Shown one piece after another: positions 28,364 to 35,769 of a stretch of 35,769 bases of DNA. The notes beneath the pieces were generated by a model, which was given only the letters and a program-made list of their open reading frames with translations, was not told the origin of the DNA and made no database searches. A program made the position numbers and the translations under genes. Position 1 is the first letter of the stretch. Every line of letters starts with the position of its first letter. This DNA comes from Bacillota bacterium (GTDB lineage: Bacteria > Bacillota > Clostridia > Peptostreptococcales > Anaerovoracaceae), in contig JALENF010000045.1 in assembly GCA_022767945.1 (NCBI GenBank), positions 1 through 35,769 on the forward strand. Direction: 5' to 3'.

Positions 28364-29752
28364 TTATTTTTCATAGTTCTCGCATTTTCTCAGAAATGCT
28401 GCCGCAACCTGCGAGTTGCCGTAATAATAAAGGTGAGGGAATCCCGCCAGCATTGTTTCCGTCTGATGCATGCACTTCCAGCTTCTGCCTCCCACCGGTT
28501 TTCTTGCAGTCATAGTATCTCCGTTGCTGGTTGAGTCAAAGTAATGAAATTCATGGGCAGGAACAGGCATAAGTCCTACTTCACCCACAACGTCCTCACT
28601 GAAGAATGCACCGTCATTTTCTCCGAGAGTAACATATCCGAAACGATTCAGCTTCGGAGTTCTGAATGCCTTCCCCTCGATTACTCCAACACCATCGTGT
28701 GCGTTGCCTTCGTTGTCCTCCATGCTCTCATGCAGATACATGAAACCACCGCATTCAGCCAGCGTGGGCAGTCCGCCCTCTATCGCCTCTCTGATGCTGC
28801 TTCGCATGGAGACATTCTTTTCTATTTCGTCAGCATATAGCTCCGGATATCCCCCGTAGAGAATCAGCCCGGAAACACCCTCCGGCAGTTCTGCATCCCG
28901 GACAGGCGAAAATTCAACGATTTCCGCCCCCATCTTCTGCAGCAGCCTCAGGTTGTCCTCATACATGAAGCAGAAAGCCTCGTCTCTGGCCAGAGCAATC
29001 CTCACCGGCTCCGCCGTATGGAAGTCAAAGGCTCCCCCGCGCGGCTCGGCGGCATCTATATCCCCGGCGCTTTCCGCCAGTTCTATCAAAGCTTCCAGAT
29101 TCACAGTCTCCTCAACTATTTCAGCGAGAGCCTGCAGCTTCTCCCTGATATTCTGGATTTCGTCAGGCATCACAAGACCCAGATGTCTGCTCTCAAGCAG
29201 GCAGTCCGTAACCCTAGGCAGATAGCCTATAACCTTTACGCCGCATACCTCTTCAATGTGTCCTTTAAGCGTCTTATAAAGCATTGGGCTGACCTGATTC
29301 AGGATTACGCCCTGAATGTTGCTGTCTTCCTTATAATCCCTGAAGCCTTTGACGAAGGCCGCTGCCGATCCGCTCATTCCCTTGGCGTTTACAATCAGCA
29401 CTACAGGAGTATCTGTCGTCCTGGCCACATCGTAGGCGCTTGCCCTCTGGCTGATTCCCCCCAGGCCGTCATAGTAGCCCATTACACCTTCGATTACTGC
29501 AATATCACAGTCTCTGCTGTTGTCTGCAAGTATATACCTGAGTATGTCGCCATCAGCAAAAAAAGTATCCAGGTTTCTGGATTTTGCACCTATAACCTTG
29601 CTGTGAAACATGGGGTCTATGTAATCCGGCCCGCACTTGAAGGAACAGGGCTTCAGCCCTCTGTTTATCAAAGCCTGCAGAATGCCGCATGTTATTAATG
29701 TTTTTCCGCTTCCGCTGGCACCTGCCGCCAGCAATATCCTGGGAACCTTCAT
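28364..29752 (-). CDS. cbiA: Cobyrinate a,c-diamide synthase
   Basis: 462 aa; AAGASGSGKTLITCGILQALINRGLKPCSFKCGPDYIDPMFH, YGGYPELYADEI, AECGGFMYLHESM. Confidence 0.97.
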   Translation of the reverse strand: MKVPRILLAAGASGSGKTLITCGILQALINRGLKPCSFKCGPDYIDPMFHSKVIGAKSRNLDTFFADGDILRYILADNSRDCDIAVIEGVMGYYDGLGGISQRASAYDVARTTDTPVVLIVNAKGMSGSAAAFVKGFRDYKEDSNIQGVILNQVSPMLYKTLKGHIEEVCGVKVIGYLPRVTDCLLESRHLGLVMPDEIQNIREKLQALAEIVEETVNLEALIELAESAGDIDAAEPRGGAFDFHTAEPVRIALARDEAFCFMYEDNLRLLQKMGAEIVEFSPVRDAELPEGVSGLILYGGYPELYADEIEKNVSMRSSIREAIEGGLPTLAECGGFMYLHESMEDNEGNAHDGVGVIEGKAFRTPKLNRFGYVTLGENDGAFFSEDVVGEVGLMPVPAHEFHYFDSTSNGDTMTARKPVGGRSWKCMHQTETMLAGFPHLYYYGNSQVAAAFLRKCENYEK

Positions 29753-29755
29753 CTG

Positions 29756-31753
29756 TTATTCTAATCCTTTTCCTGTAAAAGCTATTACATATATCGGGTT
29801 CTCACCCTTCATCATCGTATACGGTCCAACCTTATGTCCCTCTGCGGACGTAATCTGGCTGATTTCCACGCTTCCCTCCAGAGCAAATTCCCTGCTGCAG
29901 TCAAGGGCCTGAGTCATGGACTCAAGGGCGATACAGTTGATTACAAATCTTGCGGAAGGGTTTTTGCGGCACACCGATGCCACAATTTCTCTCATATTTC
30001 CGGAAGAGCCTCCGATAAAAACATGGGTAGGAGCAGGCAGCTCCTCCATTGCCTCAGGTGCCAGTCCGGGAACGATAGTAAAGTTATCACACATGAACTT
30101 TCTCTTGTTCTCCTCAGCCAGAGCAACGGCCTCTTCCTTCTTTTCAATTCCGTAAACGCGGCCTTTTGATGCGATTACTGCCATCTCTATGGACACAGAC
30201 CCTGTTCCTGAGCCAACGTCGTAGCATACAGAGTCTTCCTCAAGATTCAGCCTTGCGATGGAGGCGTTTCTCACATCGAACTTGGTCATAGGAACCTTCG
30301 CCCTGATAAACTCCTCGTCTCTTCTTCTGGCCAGTTTGTTTATTCTCGTATTCTTATAATCCTCATTTACTGCGCAGATCACGCAGAGAGGATCGTTTTC
30401 ATAGTGCTCAAAGTCGGCAGCACGGCCTGTCTGAATTTTCTCCTCTGCATAGGACAGCCTCTCACCTACGTAAAACTTTACCTTATCCAGTCCGTAGTAA
30501 ATCAGCTTTTCAGCAAGATCAGCCACATCGGTCTTTTTCCCCAGTATGGAGAAAACCTTTTCATTGTCCCTTATAAGGGGAATAAGTGATGCCTCTCTGC
30601 CATGGTTGCTTACGATTACAGCATCATCCCAGCTTTCACCTATTCTGCTCATGAAGTATGAAACAGATGAGACCCCGGCAATCTGTCTGACCTGACAGCC
30701 CGCAGCCTCGAGAACCTTTGTCAGCTTTCTCGCGCCGCTGTAAAAGCCCGTATCTCCGGAAAGAAGCACTGTGATTCTCTCATACTCCGGATGTTCCTCT
30801 ATATATTCAGCAATTTTTCTGCTGTCGTATTCAACTAAAATATCTTTATCTGAACTGCTGCAGGCTTCAACCATGCGTCTCGCTCCCACAATCAGCTCAG
30901 CCTCTTCTATAGCCTTCGCAGCCTCTTCTGTCATGCTGTCACGGCTTCCCATTCCGATACCTGCAAGTACCACGGTTCTGTTGGTTTTGATAGAAAACCT
31001 GCGACAAAGCTCGCCCTTGCACTGATAGAAGCCCATGCCTTCCTCAGTCTCCGGTCTGCCCACGATAACGCAGACACAGCCTGCCTCTCTTGCCGCCTCG
31101 ATTTTTTCCTCATAGCCTCCTGCCCTGCCGGTAACCTTCGTCACCAGGTATCCGGCCTTTTTAGCCTTCAGCATGGCAACGTTAAGTTCCCTGGAGAAAG
31201 GTCCCTGCATGCATATCAGATTCTCTCCCTGAAAACCCAGTTCCGCGCACTCAGCCGCAACCCCCGGTGTGGAAAGAACCCGGGCAACCACTCTCTCCCT
31301 GTATCCCGGGATAACAGTATACTTGTGCAGCTCCTTGCTTCCCGTAGCCGCAAAGATTACGCCCTCTGTTCCCGCAAGGTATTCAGCCGCCTCGTCCACG
31401 CTGTCAACGAAAACAGCATCCGCAGCCTCAGAGCCTTCGCCGGTCACATCTCTCAGAAGTCTCATGTACTCCGTGTTTTCCGCCCGGCAGGCTGCCTTAA
31501 TGTTGGCTGTCACCTCTTTTGCGTAAGGGTGGGTTGCGTCCACCACTATCTCAGGTTTCTCCGCTTCTATCAAAGCTTCCATAGCCTGCTCATCCAGCCT
31601 TGTCGATGAAATTCTTAAATAAGGGCTTTCCTTCATTCTGGTCGCGCCGTATTCTGTCGCAACGCATACCAGAGTTTCCACCTGATGCTCTGCCAGGAAT
31701 TCGGCTGTTTCGTTACCTTCAGTTGTTCCTCCAAAGAGTATTACCTTACACAT
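29756..31753 (-). CDS. Three-domain cobalt-precorrin-6A reductase / precorrin-7 C5-methyltransferase / C15-methyltransferase (decarboxylating) fusion
   Basis: 665 aa: CbiJ/CobK-like (ILFGGTTEGNETAEFL, VDATHPYAKEV), CbiE-like (VLAGIGMGSRDSMTEEA, LLSGDTGFYSGARKL), CbiT-like (VCYDVGSGTGSVSIEMA, VFIGGSSGNMREIV). Confidence 0.93.
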   Translation of the reverse strand: MCKVILFGGTTEGNETAEFLAEHQVETLVCVATEYGATRMKESPYLRISSTRLDEQAMEALIEAEKPEIVVDATHPYAKEVTANIKAACRAENTEYMRLLRDVTGEGSEAADAVFVDSVDEAAEYLAGTEGVIFAATGSKELHKYTVIPGYRERVVARVLSTPGVAAECAELGFQGENLICMQGPFSRELNVAMLKAKKAGYLVTKVTGRAGGYEEKIEAAREAGCVCVIVGRPETEEGMGFYQCKGELCRRFSIKTNRTVVLAGIGMGSRDSMTEEAAKAIEEAELIVGARRMVEACSSSDKDILVEYDSRKIAEYIEEHPEYERITVLLSGDTGFYSGARKLTKVLEAAGCQVRQIAGVSSVSYFMSRIGESWDDAVIVSNHGREASLIPLIRDNEKVFSILGKKTDVADLAEKLIYYGLDKVKFYVGERLSYAEEKIQTGRAADFEHYENDPLCVICAVNEDYKNTRINKLARRRDEEFIRAKVPMTKFDVRNASIARLNLEEDSVCYDVGSGTGSVSIEMAVIASKGRVYGIEKKEEAVALAEENKRKFMCDNFTIVPGLAPEAMEELPAPTHVFIGGSSGNMREIVASVCRKNPSARFVINCIALESMTQALDCSREFALEGSVEISQITSAEGHKVGPYTMMKGENPIYVIAFTGKGLE

Positions 31754-32480
31754 TTTTATAGCCTCGTGGTGTTACCATCTTTCCGTTCATGTTCATGGTT
31801 GAGCTGTTTCCGATAAATACTGTGGTAAACATATCTACCTTCGTATCTCTGAGCTCTGCCAGTGTCATGGTTTCACAGCTCTGTCCTTCTCTTCCGATCA
31901 TCTTTACGATTCCGCATACTGTCTCCGGTGCTTTTCCGTAATCCATAAGAATATCGCACGCCTTCTGCAGATAGTCGTGTCTCTTGATGCTGGACGGATT
32001 GTACAGACTTACTACGAAGTCTCCAGCAGCTGCAGCCTTAAGTCTTGATTCGATAAGCTCCCACGGTGTAAGCAGGTCGCTCAGACTGATAAGACAGAAA
32101 TCGTGAATCAGCGGTGCTCCAAGAACTGCAGCTCCGCTGACTGCAGCAGTTACGCCCGGAATGATTTCAATTTCCGTTTCAGGATAGTCGGCACCCACCT
32201 GGTAGATAAGGCTTGCCATCCCGTACACACCTGCGTCTCCTGAGCAGATCATGGCAACAGTCTGATCCTTGTTTGCCTCGTCGAAAGCCATTACACATCT
32301 CTCAACTTCTTTTCTCATAGGTGTGCTGAGGAATTTTTTATCTGCAAAGTGGTCTCTGACAAGGTCGATATATACGTCGTATCCCACGATGCAGTCACAC
32401 CTCTTCAATGTTTCAGCTGCTTCGATAGTCATCTTCTCATAAGCACCCGGACCGATTCCGACTACGTAAATCTTATTCAT
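31746..32480 (-). CDS. cbiH: Precorrin-3B C17-methyltransferase
   Basis: 244 aa; YVVGIGPGAYEKMTIEAAETLKRCDCIVGY, MICSGDAGVYGMASL, SLYNPSSIKR. Confidence 0.95.
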   Translation of the reverse strand: MNKIYVVGIGPGAYEKMTIEAAETLKRCDCIVGYDVYIDLVRDHFADKKFLSTPMRKEVERCVMAFDEANKDQTVAMICSGDAGVYGMASLIYQVGADYPETEIEIIPGVTAAVSGAAVLGAPLIHDFCLISLSDLLTPWELIESRLKAAAAGDFVVSLYNPSSIKRHDYLQKACDILMDYGKAPETVCGIVKMIGREGQSCETMTLAELRDTKVDMFTTVFIGNSSTMNMNGKMVTPRGYKNV

Positions 32481-33477
32481 ATTTCAGTTCCTCTTCCTTT
32501 ATTACTATTGCTATTGTAACGCCGTCTCTGGCGAATTTTCTCAGCGTGAAGCAGGGCTCCGGCTGGCTGGCTTCCACCGCACCGCTTCTCAGGGCTGCCG
32601 CCATGGCGCTTCTCTCGCAGACACTTCCCACTCCGACAGTTTCCCTGACAAAGTCTGATTCCGTGTATTCTCCCGGGACTGCCTCCAGTTCCTCCGGTGT
32701 GAAGAATTCTATGTCCAGCCCTCTGTTTTTGCAGAAGTCCAGCAGTCCCTTTTCATCTGCCTTTAGAGTTACAGATGCACAGATCCTGATGCTTCTTGGA
32801 TCAAGTCGGCCTGTACTGCAGGCCTTCAGAGCCTCCTCAAACACATCGTTAATTGTCGATTCGTCAGTATTTCTGCGGCATCCGATGCCCACATATGCCC
32901 ATTTCGGTATGAGCCAGAGGTATTCTCTTCCATCCTTCCCCGGTTCCTCGCAGAAGGGTGAAACCCACATATCCATCTCATCCTCACGGTTCTGAATCTG
33001 GAGAGCCGCATATTTTTTTGCCTGTGTGAAATCGGAAATTACAAGTCCGTTCTTCTTTGCAAACACGTCAGGGGCATACTTTCCGTGTATGTCCGTGGCT
33101 GTGGTTATTACAGCGCGTCCTCCTGCTATGCGTGCAACATCTGCCGCCAGCTCATTGGCACCGCCCAGGTGACCTGACAGCAGTGCGATTGCATTCAGTC
33201 CAAGCTCGTCCACAGCTATCACCGCAGGATCTGTTTTCTTGCTTCTGACAAAAGGCGCAATTGCTCTGACTGCAATTCCGCAGGAGCAGACAAAAATTAA
33301 GGCATCTGAATCCTGAAACCTGGCCTCCGCCCACTGGTTCAGACTTTCCTTTATGGAATTGTCAGCGTGGATGCTTTTGACATATACATCCACCTCATTA
33401 TGTCCTGACAGACCGTCTTCCAGCTTTTCTGCCAGGCTGAGGCCTGTAAGGCTGAAAGCTATTACTGATATTTTCAT
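32473..33477 (-). CDS. cbiG: Cobalt-precorrin-5A hydrolase
   Basis: 334 aa; FVCSCGIAVRAIAPFVRSKKTDPAVIAVDELGLNAIALLSGHLGGANELA, VGIGCRRNT. Confidence 0.95.
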   Translation of the reverse strand: MKISVIAFSLTGLSLAEKLEDGLSGHNEVDVYVKSIHADNSIKESLNQWAEARFQDSDALIFVCSCGIAVRAIAPFVRSKKTDPAVIAVDELGLNAIALLSGHLGGANELAADVARIAGGRAVITTATDIHGKYAPDVFAKKNGLVISDFTQAKKYAALQIQNREDEMDMWVSPFCEEPGKDGREYLWLIPKWAYVGIGCRRNTDESTINDVFEEALKACSTGRLDPRSIRICASVTLKADEKGLLDFCKNRGLDIEFFTPEELEAVPGEYTESDFVRETVGVGSVCERSAMAAALRSGAVEASQPEPCFTLRKFARDGVTIAIVIKEEELKYE

Positions 33478-33494
33478 CTCTCTACCTGATTCTC

Positions 33495-34259
33495 TTATTT
33501 AGTGGCTTCTCTGAATTCTGTCGTGAATCCCGGATCGTAAAGCTTGGATCTGTCATAATTCTGACATCCCACAACATCTCCGATAATCATGAGAGCTGTC
33601 TTTGTAATATTGTTTTCCTTTGCAGTCTGTGCAAGTGTTCCGACTGTACAGACAAATGCCTTTTCGTCTTCCCATGTAGCCTTGTATACGATTGCTGCAG
33701 GAGTATCTGCACTGTATCCGCCTTCTATAAGTCTCTTGCTCAGTTCCTCCAGAAGTCCCGTGCTCAGGAACACTACCATTGTTGCCTGGTGCGCAGCGAA
33801 GGATTCGATGCTTTCCTTTTCCGGTACAGGAGTTCGTCCTGCCATTCTCGTAATTATAACGCTCTGTGAAACGTTAGGCAGAGTGTATTCCAGGTTCAGC
33901 GCTGATGCAGCTCCGCAGAAGGAGCTTACTCCCGGTGTGTAATCGTACTCGATTCCCTCTTCATCGAGAACATCCATCTGCTCTCTGATTGCACCGTAAA
34001 GGCAAGGGTCACCGGTATGAAGTCTTACGATTTTCAGTCCGTTCTTGTAACCCTCTGTCATTACCTCAAGGACCTCCTCCAGTGTCATCTTTGCACTGTT
34101 ATATATCTTACAGTCCTTCTTCGCATAATCCAGAAGCTGCGGATTAACCAGGGAACCTGCATAGATTATAATATCTGCCTCTTCCAGATACTGCTTGCCT
34201 CTTATAGTGATTAAATCTGCCGCACCGCTTCCGGCACCTACGAAATGAATCTTGTTCAT
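33495..34259 (-). CDS. cbiF: Precorrin-4 / cobalt-precorrin-4 C11-methyltransferase
   Basis: 254 aa; FVGAGSGAADLITIRGKQYLEEADIIIYAGSLVNP, RLHTGDPCLYGAIREQM. Confidence 0.96.
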   Translation of the reverse strand: MNKIHFVGAGSGAADLITIRGKQYLEEADIIIYAGSLVNPQLLDYAKKDCKIYNSAKMTLEEVLEVMTEGYKNGLKIVRLHTGDPCLYGAIREQMDVLDEEGIEYDYTPGVSSFCGAASALNLEYTLPNVSQSVIITRMAGRTPVPEKESIESFAAHQATMVVFLSTGLLEELSKRLIEGGYSADTPAAIVYKATWEDEKAFVCTVGTLAQTAKENNITKTALMIIGDVVGCQNYDRSKLYDPGFTTEFREATK

Positions 34260-34280
34260 GTCTGAAACCTCTTATTCTTT

Positions 34281-34979
34281 CTACATTTTTTCTTTAACTA
34301 TCAGCAATGAGAAATATGATGCATCGCTTGGAATATCCTCTGCATCAAGATGAATTTTCTCATTTTCCATTCCACAGTTTTCAACCATGACAGCCTCCTG
34401 TCCACTGGCTATGATGCTTTCTCTTATGGAAGCCATCTTCTTTCCGCCCTTCATCAGAACCTTGGTTCCCGGAAGCTTCAGAATATCCTCCATAGTGTCT
34501 GCCTTGTATGTGGCCGGGATCACATGCAGCGGTTCATCTCTTTCCACCAGGCTCATATTCAGCCGCGCTGCGGCTGCGCAGAAGGACGGAATTCCGCTTA
34601 TAATCTCCGCCTCGTATCCGTCAGCCAGAACTCTCTTGTGCACGTACAGATATGTGGAATATACGCACACATCTCCAAGTGTAAGAAAGGCCACATTCTT
34701 TCCCTCATCCAGAAGCTTCTCTATGGTCTCTGCTGCAGCGTCGTGTGCCCTGTCAAGCTCCGTCTCGTCCTTGACCATTGGCATATCCAGGCCGATAATC
34801 TCTTTCTCTCCCAGCTTCGGATACGCTTCCTCGACTATTCTGTAGGCCACCGTATCTCTCGGATTCTCTCCGGGAACAGCTATCACATGGCTTTCCTTAA
34901 TATATCTTAACGCTTTCAGAGTCAGCAGCTCGGGATCTCCCGGTCCGACTCCTACGCCGTACAGTTTTCCTCTACTCAT
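34281..34979 (-). CDS. cbiL: Precorrin-2 / cobalt-factor II C20-methyltransferase
   Basis: 232 aa; YGVGVGPGDPELLTLKALRYIKESHVIAVPG, FLTLGDVCVYSTY, SGIPSFCAAAARL. Confidence 0.95.
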   Translation of the reverse strand: MSRGKLYGVGVGPGDPELLTLKALRYIKESHVIAVPGENPRDTVAYRIVEEAYPKLGEKEIIGLDMPMVKDETELDRAHDAAAETIEKLLDEGKNVAFLTLGDVCVYSTYLYVHKRVLADGYEAEIISGIPSFCAAAARLNMSLVERDEPLHVIPATYKADTMEDILKLPGTKVLMKGGKKMASIRESIIASGQEAVMVENCGMENEKIHLDAEDIPSDASYFSLLIVKEKM

Positions 34980-35769
34980 TTTCTTTTCTTATCCTTTCAA
35001 CGGCATCTCTGAAGCCTGCAGTCTCTCCAAGATATCCCCTTGAATTTGAGAATATCATAGCCTCTGTCTTAAGCCTTCCGTAGCTTCTGTGGTTCAGATA
35101 AAAGCCAATCTTTGCGCAGATTATTTTCATGGTCTCTTCCAGACAGCCTTCTTCTTCCAGAATGTCCAGAGCCTCATCGGTGGTCAGGGTGTCCAGTATT
35201 TTCAGGGCTCCCGCTCTATCCAGGCCCGCCCGGAGGGCTGCTGCCGCCAGTATTTCCGCTCTGCTGTCAGCATTTCTGGAGTGGGTGTTCATGATACCCC
35301 CCGCAACCTTGACAAACTTTCCTATATGGGCGATAAAAACAAGTTCCTCGGCTCCGTAGTTTAACGCCGCATCGATAACCTCGCCCACGTAATTGCTGCA
35401 CTTGACCGATTCCTTAAGAGGGAAGTTCTCCAGCCCCTCCAGATAGTCTCTGCCGTAGTTTCCCAGGGTCACCACGATGTGCTTTCTTCCTCCTGCAATC
35501 TGCTGTGCAAGCTCCACCTGCAGGCTCTTAATAAGGGCTGTTTCACTCATTGGCTCCACTATTCCCGAGGTTCCTAGAATAGATATTCCGCCCTGTATCC
35601 CGAGCCTCGGGTTGAAGGTCTGTTCCGCGGTCTTTTCACCTCCGGGAACGCTTATCACCGCTTTCAGTCCTCCCTCGTATCCGGCTCTTGCAGCCTCTTC
35701 ACGAAGGGCTTCCTCTATCATTCTTCTCGGTACAGAGTTTATGGCGGCCTCACCTACAGGCTGCTCCAG
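34972..35769 (-). CDS. cbiD: Cobalt-precorrin-5B C1-methyltransferase, 5' end beyond the window
   Basis: TLGNYGRDYL, GILGTSGIVEPMSETA-type motif; frame stays open from 35721 to the window end reading LEQPVGEAAINSVPRRMIEEA, so the listed Met at 35721 is internal. Confidence 0.95.
   Translation of the reverse strand: MEQPVGEAAINSVPRRMIEEALREEAARAGYEGGLKAVISVPGGEKTAEQTFNPRLGIQGGISILGTSGIVEPMSETALIKSLQVELAQQIAGGRKHIVVTLGNYGRDYLEGLENFPLKESVKCSNYVGEVIDAALNYGAEELVFIAHIGKFVKVAGGIMNTHSRNADSRAEILAAAALRAGLDRAGALKILDTLTTDEALDILEEEGCLEETMKIICAKIGFYLNHRSYGRLKTEAMIFSNSRGYLGETAGFRDAVERIRKENE

Noticed and set aside
1-35769. CRISPR arrays, IS elements, prophage or integrase genes, tRNAs
   Set aside because: No regularly spaced repeats, transposase/integrase motifs or tRNA-like cloverleaf sequences were recognised.

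Overview
The window looks like a low-to-mid-GC Firmicutes/Clostridia chromosome segment, and most of it is housekeeping. From left to right it contains: the N-terminus of a membrane protein; nicotinate phosphoribosyltransferase; uvrBA under a consensus-like promoter with a LexA/SOS-box-like site; a divergent TetR / Crp-Fnr pair sharing two palindromic operators; an N-terminally truncated zinc-type dehydrogenase followed by a class II aldolase; a YitT-family membrane protein; and two tandem NSS-family sodium-dependent transporters. Next comes a B. subtilis-like SRP RNA-dnaX-ybaB-recR-yaaL(DUF2508)-bofA neighbourhood in which bofA is inverted, then a HypE/AIR-synthase-like protein, ligA, pcrA and a TIM-barrel protein. 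The right third (about 24.1-35.8 kb) is an anaerobic cobalamin biosynthesis operon on the minus strand (cbiD-L-F-G-H-[J-E-T fusion]-A-B-cobD-cbiP-cbiC). The most unusual feature is a complete cobalamin riboswitch with its own strong promoter. It lies at the 3' end of this operon rather than its 5' end, and is followed by two intrinsic terminators with no convincing ORF before or between them. It may be an orphan or degenerate riboswitch, a riboswitch-controlled small RNA, or an unexpected control element for the downstream TIM-barrel/pcrA/ligA genes. All calls come from reading sequence and ORF translations; no database search was run.
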